Shown: piece by piece, positions 1-6,811 of the stretch
Layout of the letters: each line of letters begins with the position of its first letter
Numbering within the stretch: the first letter of the stretch is position 1
Origin: Candidatus Firestoneibacteriota bacterium
GTDB lineage: Bacteria; Oederibacteriota; JAAXVQ01; JAUVAV01
Reading direction: 5' to 3'
Assembly: GCA_030635415.1 (NCBI GenBank)
Contig: DAOVYW010000127.1
Coordinates: 1-7,049, forward strand
DNA: 7,049 nt
Notes under the pieces: model-generated
What the model was told of the DNA's origin: nothing
What the model saw: the letters and a program-made list of their open reading frames with translations, nothing else
The model's database searches: none
Position numbers and translations under genes: made by a program

Positions 1-6
1 CTCCGA

Positions 7-26
7 GGGCGTTCAATTGAACGCCC
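7..26. repeat. Perfect 20-bp palindrome
   Basis: The sequence GGGCGTTCAATTGAACGCCC is its own reverse complement over all 20 bases. It is followed by CCTAC, so on the minus strand it reads GTAGG and then the palindrome. Short palindromes led by GTAGGGGC are a common class of dispersed intergenic repeat in many bacterial genomes, so this is more likely a dispersed repeat copy than an operator. It lies at the edge of the window, so any longer element it belongs to is cut off. It could also act as the terminator stem of an unseen upstream gene, but no T-run follows it. Confidence 0.7.
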
Positions 27-232
27 CTACATTATAATAATGCCGTGACTTATTTCGGTGGGCAGGCATGGAAGCCGGCACCTACGTCGAGGATCAGAGG
101 TAATACGGAAACGCTCCCGGTTTCGGCTGGAATTATAGCTTTGCTCCCTGCGGGCTTTTTGTTATAATCGCTTTCGCATTCATATTCGGCTGCGAGAAAT
201 TGCCAAGTTAAAAATCAAAACACTATTCCCTC
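27..232 (+). other. Noncoding leader region, possible small RNA or 5' UTR
   Basis: No convincing coding sequence is seen here. A perfect TATAAT at 33-38 could be a -10 box, although the -35 position would fall inside the palindrome and is poor. About 115 bases later a GGGC followed by five T (152-160) looks like a weak intrinsic terminator, with only a 3-bp CCC/GGG stem directly in front of it. Between them several small hairpins can be drawn, for example GGTGGGC (57-63 region) with GCC..CACC, and GAAAC with GTTTC around a 7-base loop. A small RNA, or a regulatory leader upstream of a methionine gene, would fit. I could not match it to the SAM, SAH, THF or cobalamin riboswitch consensus patterns I know, so no class is named. 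Confidence 0.25.
141..168 (+). promoter_or_regulatory. Candidate promoter for the methionine-gene operon
   Basis: A perfect -10 hexamer TATAAT lies at 163-168. The best -35 is TTGCTC at 141-146 with a 16-base spacer, matching only the first three bases of TTGACA. Transcription from here would start near 175 and give a leader of about 70 bases. That leader has a small hairpin (TCGCA 174-178 with TGCGA 191-195) before the Shine-Dalgarno sequence. The -10 is strong and the -35 is weak, so this is a moderate prediction. Confidence 0.4.
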
Positions 233-237
233 AGGAG
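233..237 (+). promoter_or_regulatory. Ribosome binding site deciding a TTG start
   Basis: AGGAG sits nine bases before TTG at 247. No ATG is available nearby in this frame: the next one, at 304, falls inside the conserved LFDGGMGT motif and would remove the start of the first domain. The TTG is therefore the likely initiation codon. Confidence 0.8.
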
Positions 238-246
238 ATCTGTAGA

Positions 247-2100
247 TTGCCTATTCCTTTTCGCGAACAATTAGCCCAGGGCGTGGTTTTATTCGACGGC
301 GGCATGGGAACCATGCTTTATCAGCGCGGGGCCTATATTAATCAATGCTATGAAGCCCTGAATTTATCCTCCCCGGATATGGTCCATGAAATTCACGCGG
401 ATTATGTCCAGGCCGGCTGCGACGCGATCGAGACCAATTCTTACGGCGCCAATGCCTATAAATTAAAAGGCTTTGGTATGGTTTCGCAGGTTGAGGAGAT
501 TAACCGGCGTGCCGTGGAACTGGCACGTCAGGCCGCGGGTGACCGGGTTTTAGTCGCCGGCGCCATTGGGCCCTTGGGCGCCATGGTTAAACCCCTGGGA
601 CCAATCTCCCTGGAGGAGGCCCGCGAATTATACCAGCCCCAGATTAGAAGCCTGGTTGATGCCGGCGTGGATTTACTGATATTCGAGAGCTATTTTGACC
701 TCCAAGAACTTCGAATCGCCGTGGATCTCGCCCGCAAGTTGACGGATGCTCCCATTATTCTCCAGGCTTCTTTTAATGAAAAGGGCGAAACCCTGATCAA
801 TCTTACGGTTGAGGCCTTTATTCGCGAGACCTCGGGCTGGGATGTGGAAGTACTGGGCTTTAACTGCTCCACCGGCCCGGCTGACATGCTCACATTGCTG
901 GAACACGCGGCAAAGCTTACTCCCAAGCCCTTATCCTGCCAGCCTAATGCCGGAATGCCGCGACTGGTGGATGGCCGCAATTTCTACCTGTCTTCGCCCG
1001 AATACCTGGCTGAGTATGCCAAACGCTTTATCCAAACCGGTGCCGCTGTAGTCGGCGGCTGTTGCGGCACTGAACCTAAGCATATCAAGGCTGTACGCTC
1101 TGCCATCCGGGCGCTTTTTCCCGGACAACGGGTTTTAACCACACCCGCCAAGGACACTACCCACGAACCAATGATCGAACAACCCTTGGCCAATAAATCA
1201 CGCCTGGGGCAATGTTTGCAATCCGGAACTTTTATTACTACTGTGGAAATTACACCCCCCCGAAGCGCGGATCCCATGCCAACTCTGGAGAAATGCCGGC
1301 TTTTAAAAACTCATGGCATTGATGCAGTCAATATTCCCGACGGCCCGCGTGCTTCGGCCCGGCTCTCTCCCATGATTATGGCCCTGTTAATTGAACAACA
1401 GGTGGGCATAGAGGCTGTGCTGCATTATGCCTGCCGGGACAGAAACATCCTTGGAATGCAGTCCGACCTGCTGGGCGCGTACGCGGCCGGACTGCGAAAT
1501 CTCTTGATTGTTACCGGTGATCCGCCCAAAATGGGGGATTATCCCGACGCGACTGCGGTCTTTGACGTAGACTCCATCGGGCTTACCCGGATGGTGACAA
1601 ATCTTAACTGCGGACGGGATATTGGAAATAATCCCATCCCAACTCCCCTGGCTTTTTTAAAAGGCGTGGGCGTTAATCCCGGAGCCGTTAATCTTGAGCA
1701 TGAACTTGATCGTCTGCGCCAAAAAATCGAGGCCGGCGCGGAATTTGCGATCACTCAGCCGGTTTTTGACCCCGAAATTTTCCTGCGCTTCCGGGAAAAA
1801 ACAAATAGTCTGGCTATACCCATTATTGCCGGTATTTGGCCCCTGGTATCATATAAAAACGCCGAATTCATGAACAATGAGGTGCCGGGCGCTAGCGTTC
1901 CTCCGGAGATCATGTCCAGAATGCGCGCCAAGGGCAGCGGCCAGAAAGCCCAGCAGGAAGGAATCCTGATCGCGGGCGAGGCGCTGCGTACTATCCGTCC
2001 CATGATTGCCGGAGTTCAGGTCTCGGCGCCGTTTGGCAGAGTACAAATTGCCCTGGATGTTCTTAGGGCAGGAGGAGTGGAAAAATCACATGAGTCTTAA
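247..2100 (+). CDS. yitJ: Bifunctional homocysteine S-methyltransferase / 5,10-methylenetetrahydrofolate reductase
   Basis: This is a cytoplasmic 617-residue fusion enzyme of one-carbon and methionine metabolism. The N-terminal domain (about 1-290) is a zinc-dependent homocysteine S-methyltransferase. It shows LFDGGMGT (15-22), FNCSTGP with Cys207, and GGCCGT with Cys272 and Cys273, which together give the three-cysteine zinc site. The C-terminal domain (about 315-610) is a MetF-type flavin barrel. It shows VEITPPR (333-339) with the expected catalytic Glu334, HYACRDRN (393-400), IVTGDPP (421-427) with the conserved Asp425, and ITQPVFD (502-508). It should reduce methylene-THF to methyl-THF and methylate homocysteine; the methyl donor of the first domain is not settled by sequence. 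Length and domain order match Bacillus YitJ (about 612 residues), from which the symbol is borrowed. The start is TTG with a good Shine-Dalgarno sequence. The 3' end overlaps the next gene by 11 bases, which suggests translational coupling. Confidence 0.93.
   Translation: MPIPFREQLAQGVVLFDGGMGTMLYQRGAYINQCYEALNLSSPDMVHEIHADYVQAGCDAIETNSYGANAYKLKGFGMVSQVEEINRRAVELARQAAGDRVLVAGAIGPLGAMVKPLGPISLEEARELYQPQIRSLVDAGVDLLIFESYFDLQELRIAVDLARKLTDAPIILQASFNEKGETLINLTVEAFIRETSGWDVEVLGFNCSTGPADMLTLLEHAAKLTPKPLSCQPNAGMPRLVDGRNFYLSSPEYLAEYAKRFIQTGAAVVGGCCGTEPKHIKAVRSAIRALFPGQRVLTTPAKDTTHEPMIEQPLANKSRLGQCLQSGTFITTVEITPPRSADPMPTLEKCRLLKTHGIDAVNIPDGPRASARLSPMIMALLIEQQVGIEAVLHYACRDRNILGMQSDLLGAYAAGLRNLLIVTGDPPKMGDYPDATAVFDVDSIGLTRMVTNLNCGRDIGNNPIPTPLAFLKGVGVNPGAVNLEHELDRLRQKIEAGAEFAITQPVFDPEIFLRFREKTNSLAIPIIAGIWPLVSYKNAEFMNNEVPGASVPPEIMSRMRAKGSGQKAQQEGILIAGEALRTIRPMIAGVQVSAPFGRVQIALDVLRAGGVEKSHES
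2070..2077 (+). promoter_or_regulatory. Ribosome binding site inside the preceding gene
   Basis: AGGAGGAG lies in the 3' end of the methionine gene, 12 bases before the ATG at 2090. The spacing is a little long, but it is the only strong Shine-Dalgarno sequence near the first conserved hydrophobic segment of the next protein, and it supports ATG 2090 over the in-frame ATG at 2006. Confidence 0.65.
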
Positions 2101-3640
2101 AAAAATCGATTCTGCGGTTATTAAAAAGGTGCCGGCCTGGATGCTGCTGCTGACCGCCTTTATAACTGGAAACGTTATAATGATGATCGAGGTAGTAGGT
2201 ACCAGAGTAGTGGCTCCTTATTTCGGGGTTGGAGTTTATGTCTGGTCAGCCCTGATTACGGTAACCCTATTGGCCCTGGCCGCCGGATACGGGGTTGGCG
2301 GATACTGGGCCGACCTGCGCCGCCGGCCGGAATGGCTCTTCCTTATAATTTTGGGCGCCTCTTTATTCACCTTTCTCATCCCGGTCCTGCGCTATCCCAT
2401 ATTAACCGGGGCCGGACAACTGGGCGTGCGGGGGGGCGCACTGGCTGGAAGCGCTCTGCTCTTCGGGCCGGCACTTTTTCTGCTGGGCATGGTTTCTCCT
2501 TATATCGTCAAACTCTATACCGAAAAATTTGAAAAAATAGGCAGCCGGGTCGGTCTGCTCTACGCGGTTTCAACTATCGGGAGTTTTTTCGGCACTCTAA
2601 CCATGGGTTTTTACCTGATTCCTCTTTTTCGGTTAAACACTATCATAGTGTCCCTGGGCAGTATTCTCTTGCTAATGCCGATGATCTATTTTTTTCTATT
2701 CCGGACGCAACGCCGTTTGCTTTTCTTCTTTTTACTAACGGCCGGACTGGGAACTCTGGTATTTTTTCCGCATTTACCCCGCTCTCAATGGGTCAGTGAA
2801 ACACTGAAGATTATTCATAAAACCACCAGCATTTATGGAGAGCTTAAAGTCCTTGAGAGTTCCACGCACCGTACCTTGTTGATCGACGGGATCATCCAAT
2901 CCGGAGATGATCTCAAACAGGGGCAGGCTTCCCCCCCTTATGTCTTTGATATCGGGAGTCTTATCTCCCGTTACTGTCCTACCGCTCAAAGCGCTCTGGT
3001 AATCGGACTGGGCGGCGGAAACCTGGCACATTTGCTGCTTAAACAAAATCTCACTGTGGAAGTAGTGGAGATAGACCGTAAAGTCGTGGACGTGGCTAAG
3101 CGTTTCTTTAATATTAATCCCCAGCAAGTCAAAATCACAATTGAGGATGGACGGCGCTATCTCCGTCAGACTGATAAAAAATATGACGTGGTTGTACTGA
3201 ACGCCTTTTCCGGGGAATCCTTTCCGTCCCACATACTTACCAAGGAATGCTTCGGCCTGGTAAAAAACACATTAAATCCCCAAGGCGTGGTCTTGCTCAA
3301 TTTTGTCGGTTATGTCCAGGGACCGCATCGCCGGGCTACGGCCGCGCTCTACGCAACTGTAAAATCCGAGTTCGCCTGGTGTCATGTTTTTTTCCGGGAA
3401 CCCAGGAGTCGGTTCGGCAATGTGCTCTATGCCGCGGGCGAGGGACAAATTCCCCGGGAACAGCCGGCAGATGCCAATTGGGCTATGCTGAAAGAACGGA
3501 AGGTTACCATCTCCGGCTGGGAAACAGCGCTCGTGGTCACTGATGATTATAATCCCATTGAGTTTTTAAACCGCGTGGTTTATCAACGGTGGCGCCAGCT
3601 GGTAATCGACTCCTTCGGGCCGGAAGTCCTCCTGAATTAA
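2090..3640 (+). CDS. Membrane-anchored spermidine-synthase-like protein (fused membrane/aminopropyltransferase family)
   Basis: With the ATG at 2090 the protein has 516 residues. The N-terminal part (about 14-228) has roughly seven hydrophobic segments: near 15-35, 50-72, 82-103, 117-140, 155-179, 182-204 and 209-228. This matches the membrane half of the family often annotated as fused MFS/spermidine synthase. The soluble C-terminal half has a Rossmann methyltransferase-like fold. It shows the nucleotide-binding loop GLGGGN (306-311), VEIDRK with Glu327 (326-331), IEDGRRYL (351-358) and the family's closing motif VVTDDYNPIE (482-491). The position where spermidine synthases carry a catalytic Asp is Asn371 here (LNAFSGESFP, 370-379). 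The usual YHE segment after LIDGIIQ (264-270) is also absent. Genuine spermidine synthesis is therefore uncertain; another aminopropyl- or methyl-transfer role, or a non-catalytic one, is possible. The overlap with the methionine gene and the 7-base gap to tilS suggest one operon. Confidence 0.85.
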   Translation: MSLKKIDSAVIKKVPAWMLLLTAFITGNVIMMIEVVGTRVVAPYFGVGVYVWSALITVTLLALAAGYGVGGYWADLRRRPEWLFLIILGASLFTFLIPVLRYPILTGAGQLGVRGGALAGSALLFGPALFLLGMVSPYIVKLYTEKFEKIGSRVGLLYAVSTIGSFFGTLTMGFYLIPLFRLNTIIVSLGSILLLMPMIYFFLFRTQRRLLFFFLLTAGLGTLVFFPHLPRSQWVSETLKIIHKTTSIYGELKVLESSTHRTLLIDGIIQSGDDLKQGQASPPYVFDIGSLISRYCPTAQSALVIGLGGGNLAHLLLKQNLTVEVVEIDRKVVDVAKRFFNINPQQVKITIEDGRRYLRQTDKKYDVVVLNAFSGESFPSHILTKECFGLVKNTLNPQGVVLLNFVGYVQGPHRRATAALYATVKSEFAWCHVFFREPRSRFGNVLYAAGEGQIPREQPADANWAMLKERKVTISGWETALVVTDDYNPIEFLNRVVYQRWRQLVIDSFGPEVLLN

Positions 3641-3647
3641 TCGCCTC

Positions 3648-4649
3648 ATGCATCCTCTTAAAACACATATCCGGAAAACTCTCCTGTCTCTGCTGCCGGC
3701 TAAAGGTACCATCCTCGCCGGGGTTTCGGGCGGCGCGGATTCTATTGCCCTGCTCGTTCTTATGGCGGAAATCATCCCGGATTCAAAAAAACGTCTCCGG
3801 GCTGTGCACATTCATCACGGCTTGAGAGGAAAAGATGCTGATCGTGATCAGAAACTGGTCATTCGCCACTGCGAGCATCTGGGCGTGCCTTATACTATTT
3901 ATCACCGGCAAGTCAATAAAGAATCCAAAAAACTCGGTATCGCGATTGAAGAAGCCGGAAGAAAAGCCCGGCATACCTGTTTTCTGGACGCAGCCCGCAT
4001 TTATAAATCCCGTAATGTAGCCCTGGCTCATCACCTGGATGACCAGGCCGAAACCCTGCTTTTAAACCTCCTGCGCGGAGCGGGCGGACGCGGCTTAGCC
4101 GCCATGCGTCTCTCCAGACCTTTTCCCCATACCCAAGCTCCAAAAGGACTCCGGCTGATCCGGCCTCTGCTGGAAGTATCCAAGCATGAATTGGAGTCTT
4201 TTCTCCGCGAACAGGGTGTCTCCTGGCGCCGGGATAAAAGCAACCGCGACCTTAATTTTTCCCGCAACCGGATTAGGCGCGTACTTTTGCCTAAACTGGA
4301 ACGGGATTTCAACCCCCATATAAAATCCCTCCTGGCCCGGAGCGCTAAAGCCCTGGCCCGGGACGATGAGTTGCTAAACCATCTGGCCAGGCGTTGTCTC
4401 CACCGCCTGGCCTCACCCTTGCCGGGTACCGGACTAAAATTATCCCGGAAAAGCTTCAACCGTTTATCCGAGGGGCTGCGTTGGAGAGTTTTAACCCTGC
4501 TCTGGGACAAATTGAAAATTCCCCAAAAATCCACTAAGCATTTAGAACGTATCATGTCCGCGGCCGCGCAAAAACATGACGGCCTGAGCCTGCCGGGCGG
4601 ATGGCGGTTGACAGCCAAGTCTGATACCATGGCTTTCACCCGGCCCTAA
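3648..4649 (+). CDS. tilS: tRNA(Ile)-lysidine synthetase TilS
   Basis: TilS is an ATP-dependent ligase that attaches lysine to C34 of the CAU-anticodon isoleucine tRNA, converting its decoding from AUG to AUA. The 333-residue protein shows the PP-loop SGGADS (27-32), HIHHGLRG (54-61), AHHLDDQAETLLLNLLRG (127-144), IRPLLEVSK (171-179) and the long tRNA-contact motif DKSN..FSRNRIRRVLLP (196-215). It ends with LSLPGGWRL (313-321), close to the end of the core region. It lacks the extra C-terminal domain of the longer enzymes such as E. coli TilS (about 430 residues) and resembles the short class of Aquifex type; no frameshift is seen. The ATG lies seven bases after the previous stop with no clear Shine-Dalgarno sequence, so reinitiation from the upstream gene is likely. 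Two stops in a row (TAATAA) close the gene. Confidence 0.95.
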   Translation: MHPLKTHIRKTLLSLLPAKGTILAGVSGGADSIALLVLMAEIIPDSKKRLRAVHIHHGLRGKDADRDQKLVIRHCEHLGVPYTIYHRQVNKESKKLGIAIEEAGRKARHTCFLDAARIYKSRNVALAHHLDDQAETLLLNLLRGAGGRGLAAMRLSRPFPHTQAPKGLRLIRPLLEVSKHELESFLREQGVSWRRDKSNRDLNFSRNRIRRVLLPKLERDFNPHIKSLLARSAKALARDDELLNHLARRCLHRLASPLPGTGLKLSRKSFNRLSEGLRWRVLTLLWDKLKIPQKSTKHLERIMSAAAQKHDGLSLPGGWRLTAKSDTMAFTRP

Positions 4650-4691
4650 TAATGTTCTAAATAACGAAAAACACTGAAAACAATAAAAAAG

Positions 4692-4720
4692 TTGCCAGCC
4701 TTATGGCAGTATGCTAGGAT
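4692..4720 (+). promoter_or_regulatory. Sigma70-type promoter of ftsH, overlapped by an inverted repeat
   Basis: The -35 TTGCCA (4692-4697, five of six to consensus) and -10 TAGGAT (4715-4720, four of six) are separated by exactly 17 bases. An extended -10 TG lies at 4712-4713. Transcription would start near 4727, leaving about 53 bases of leader. A 5-bp inverted repeat, TGCCA (4693-4697) and TGGCA (4704-4708), covers the -35 and part of the spacer and could be an operator half-site pair or chance. No CIRCE element is seen. The 130-base gap and this promoter separate ftsH from the upstream operon. Confidence 0.6.
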
Positions 4721-4768
4721 ACAAAAATTAATTAATATGTATTTTTATGCATTTTTACAAGTCTTATC

Positions 4769-4776
4769 AGGAGGAG
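4769..4776 (+). promoter_or_regulatory. Strong ribosome binding site selecting a GTG start for ftsH
   Basis: AGGAGGAG ends three bases before GTG at 4780; AGGAGG itself is five bases away. The in-frame ATG at 4747 has no Shine-Dalgarno sequence, and the residues it would add (MHFYKSYQEEY) translate the ribosome binding site itself. An ATG at 4778 overlaps the GTG but reads ATG TGA, an immediate stop. Confidence 0.85.
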
Positions 4777-4779
4777 TAT

Positions 4780-6624
4780 GTGAATAATTCATTAAAAACA
4801 CTTTCTTTCTGGCTGTTCATTTTCATCGTGGTGATCATGCTGGTGAATTACATCAACCTTCCCAAGCGCGGAGGCGTTAAGCAGTATAATTACACTGAAT
4901 TTCTGAAGGACGTAAATCGGAATGATATTTCCAAGGTTGTTATCGTGCAAAAAGAGCAGTTGGGCAAGGAAATCAGCGGCAAGCGAAAGGACAACACGGA
5001 TTTTCGTCTGATCGCACCAACCGATGATCCCACGCTCTTCAATACTCTGCATCGTCAGGAAGTCGAGATCATAAGCAAACTACCTCACACCTCGGGTATG
5101 CAATGGCTAGCTACCTTTTTCTTCTCCTGGGGGCCGGTAATTGCCTTCATTCTCTTCTGGCTTTATTATCTCAATAAAATGCAGGGCGGGGCCGGCGGCG
5201 CCATGGCCTTTGGCAAAAGCAAGGCCAAACTCCAAACCCCGAGCAATAAGCCCAAGGTGACTTTTGCCGACGTGGCAGGCGTAGACGAGGCTAAGCAGGA
5301 TCTCGAGGAAATTATCGAGTTTCTGAAAGACCCTACTAAATTCCAGAAGCTGGGAGGAAAAATTCCCAAAGGCGTACTCCTGCTCGGAGCCCCTGGAACC
5401 GGCAAAACTCTGCTGGCCCGGGCCGTGTCCGGAGAAGCCGGGGTTCCTTTTTTTAGTATCTCGGGCTCGGATTTTGTGGAAATGTTCGTGGGCGTAGGCG
5501 CTTCCCGCGTACGCGATCTTTTTGAGCAGGGGAAAAAGCACGCTCCCTGCATCATCTTTATGGATGAAATCGATGCCGTGGGCCGGCATCGTGGAGCCGG
5601 TCTGGGTGGAGGACATGATGAACGCGAGCAGACCCTTAACCAACTCCTGGTAGAAATGGATGGATTCGAGTCCAATTCCGGCGTAATCTTGATCGCTGCC
5701 ACCAACCGGCCGGATGTTCTGGACCCGGCCCTGCTTCGTCCCGGAAGATTCGACCGGCAGATTGTGGTAGACCGTCCTGATCTCCTGGGACGACTCGGTA
5801 TTCTCAAGGTCCATACCAAGAATATTGTCCTGGGGCCGGACGCGGACCTGCAAATCCTGGCCCGCCGCACTCCCGGCTTCTCGGGCGCTGACCTGGCCAA
5901 CCTGGCAAATGAAGCCGCTTTATTGGCCGCGCGCCGGAACAAACCAAAAGTGAGCATGTCGGAACTGGAGGAGTCCATTGAGCGCGTGATGGCCGGCCCG
6001 GAACGCAAGAGCCGGGTTATTTCCGAACGGGAAAAAAATGTTATTGCCTATCATGAATCCGGGCACGCCCTGGTGGCACGAAATATTCCCGGAACCAATC
6101 CCGTGCATAAAGTTTCCATTATACCCCGGGGACACACGGCCCTGGGTTATACCCTGCAGCTACCGCTGGAGGACCGTTTTTTGAGCATGCGCCAGGAGTT
6201 ATTGGGAGAGATCGCGGTACTCCTGGCCGGCCGGGCGTCTGAAGCATTAGTATTTAAAGAGATTTCAACTGGAGCGGCCAATGATCTGGAACGGGCCACG
6301 GAGTTGGCGCATAAAATGGTATGCGAATTCGGCATGTCAGATGAAATGGGAACCATGACGTATGGAAAGAAAGACCGTGAGGTTTTCCTGGGCAAGGATC
6401 TCTTAAAGGAAAAAAATTACAGCGAAGATACTGCCAAGTCTATAGACCGCGAGGTCCGCAAAATAATAGCCACGGCCTATGAGCGGGCCATGTCACTGCT
6501 AAAAAAGCATGAGCCTCGTCTGACCAAACTGGCGGAAACACTCCTGGAAAACGAAGTTATCGAAGGAGAGATGATCGATCAAATCCTTAATATCAAGAAG
6601 CCGGCCCCCTCGAAAAGAAGCTAG
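4780..6624 (+). CDS. ftsH: ATP-dependent zinc metalloprotease FtsH
   Basis: FtsH is a hexameric AAA+ protease of the inner membrane that degrades misassembled membrane proteins and selected cytosolic regulators. From the GTG start the protein has 614 residues and begins NNSLKTLSFW after the initiator. Two membrane segments (about 5-25 and 107-130) flank a small extracytoplasmic domain. The AAA+ module has Walker A GAPGTGKT (203-210), pore motif MFVGVG (235-240) with the aromatic Phe236, Walker B IIFMDE (258-263) and the second region of homology ending LLRPGRFDR, with arginine fingers Arg320 and Arg323. The protease domain has the zinc motif HESGH (425-429) and the third ligand Asp502 in TGAANDLERAT. 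All key residues are present and length is normal. It has its own promoter. The stop TAG lies inside the left inverted repeat of a downstream fold-back element. An in-frame ATG at 4747 would give 625 residues but is less likely. Confidence 0.96.
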   Translation: MNNSLKTLSFWLFIFIVVIMLVNYINLPKRGGVKQYNYTEFLKDVNRNDISKVVIVQKEQLGKEISGKRKDNTDFRLIAPTDDPTLFNTLHRQEVEIISKLPHTSGMQWLATFFFSWGPVIAFILFWLYYLNKMQGGAGGAMAFGKSKAKLQTPSNKPKVTFADVAGVDEAKQDLEEIIEFLKDPTKFQKLGGKIPKGVLLLGAPGTGKTLLARAVSGEAGVPFFSISGSDFVEMFVGVGASRVRDLFEQGKKHAPCIIFMDEIDAVGRHRGAGLGGGHDEREQTLNQLLVEMDGFESNSGVILIAATNRPDVLDPALLRPGRFDRQIVVDRPDLLGRLGILKVHTKNIVLGPDADLQILARRTPGFSGADLANLANEAALLAARRNKPKVSMSELEESIERVMAGPERKSRVISEREKNVIAYHESGHALVARNIPGTNPVHKVSIIPRGHTALGYTLQLPLEDRFLSMRQELLGEIAVLLAGRASEALVFKEISTGAANDLERATELAHKMVCEFGMSDEMGTMTYGKKDREVFLGKDLLKEKNYSEDTAKSIDREVRKIIATAYERAMSLLKKHEPRLTKLAETLLENEVIEGEMIDQILNIKKPAPSKRS

Positions 6625-6679
6625 TGTAGTGTATCAGTAACAGCTTTACAATTGAGCTTTATGAATTCTGGTTTTATTT

Positions 6680-6713
6680 TGTCATTCCGGCATAATTTTA
6701 GCCGGAATCCAGG
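6680..6713 (+). repeat. Hairpin repeat unit, copy 1 (AT-pair variant)
   Basis: The unit has the flanks TGTC and CCAGG around an 8-bp perfect stem, ATTCCGGC (6684-6691) and GCCGGAAT (6701-6708), with the 9-base loop ATAATTTTA. It matches the reverse complement of 6739-6772 at 30 of 34 bases. It resembles the common bacterial dispersed repeats that read GTCATTCC...GGAATCCAG, and more loosely the dRS3 repeats of Neisseria; that resemblance is from memory. Confidence 0.8.
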
Positions 6714-6738
6714 GAATTTATTAATTAAAATAGCTTAT

Positions 6739-6772
6739 CCTGGACCCCGGCTAAAATTATGCCGGGGTGACA
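6739..6772 (-). repeat. Hairpin repeat unit, copy 2, inverted (GC-pair variant)
   Basis: Read on the minus strand this is the same unit as copy 1, with the identical 9-base loop and identical flanks. The 8-bp stem is ACCCCGGC with GCCGGGGT. The only four differences from copy 1 are two base pairs of the stem, changed on both sides (T-A to C-G twice). Together the two copies form the arms of the fold-back element. Confidence 0.8.
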
Positions 6773-6811
6773 TAAGTAAATATATTACTGTTACATTACA
6801 CTAGGCGCCTG

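Larger units (their letters stand above)
6621..6804. mobile_element. MITE-like fold-back element inserted at the ftsH stop codon
   Basis: This 184-bp noncoding segment is bounded by 20-bp terminal inverted repeats. The left end, CTAGTGTAGTGTATCAGTAA (6621-6640), and the reverse complement of 6785-6804 agree at 18 of 20 bases. Both ends carry CTAG, so the target duplication could be TA, as with Tc1/mariner-IS630-type elements, or CTAG. The interior holds two 34-base arms in opposite orientation around an AT-rich centre, so the whole element can fold into a long cruciform. It encodes no transposase and would need one in trans. Removing it together with one copy of the target still leaves AGC TAG, so the FtsH protein is unchanged either way. 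No database match could be checked, so the family is not named. Confidence 0.65.

Noticed and set aside
27..246. SAM, SAH, THF or cobalamin riboswitch, or 6S RNA
   Set aside because: The setting upstream of a methionine gene made this attractive, but none of the conserved cores I know could be found by eye, and the segment is short for 6S RNA.
2006..2089. Earlier in-frame ATG for the membrane protein, adding 28 residues
   Set aside because: It would overlap the upstream gene by 95 bases, has no Shine-Dalgarno sequence, and the added stretch is not membrane-like; ATG 2090 has AGGAGGAG upstream.
2774..3232. Minus-strand open frame (152 codons) opposite the spermidine-synthase-like gene
   Set aside because: It is antisense to the conserved SAM-fold region and has no ribosome binding site or recognisable domain.
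4031..4639. Minus-strand open frame (202 codons) opposite tilS
   Set aside because: It is entirely antisense to a well-conserved TilS, has a strongly Arg/Ser-biased composition and no recognisable motif.
4747..4779. ATG start for ftsH, adding 11 residues
   Set aside because: There is no ribosome binding site in front of it, and the added codons span the strong AGGAGGAG that serves GTG 4780.
5166..6008. Long minus-strand open frame (280 codons) opposite ftsH
   Set aside because: It lies fully inside the conserved ftsH reading frame, is very rich in Arg, Ser and Pro, and shows no domain; it is a shadow of ftsH codon bias. The 248-codon frame at 5107-5853 is rejected for the same reason.
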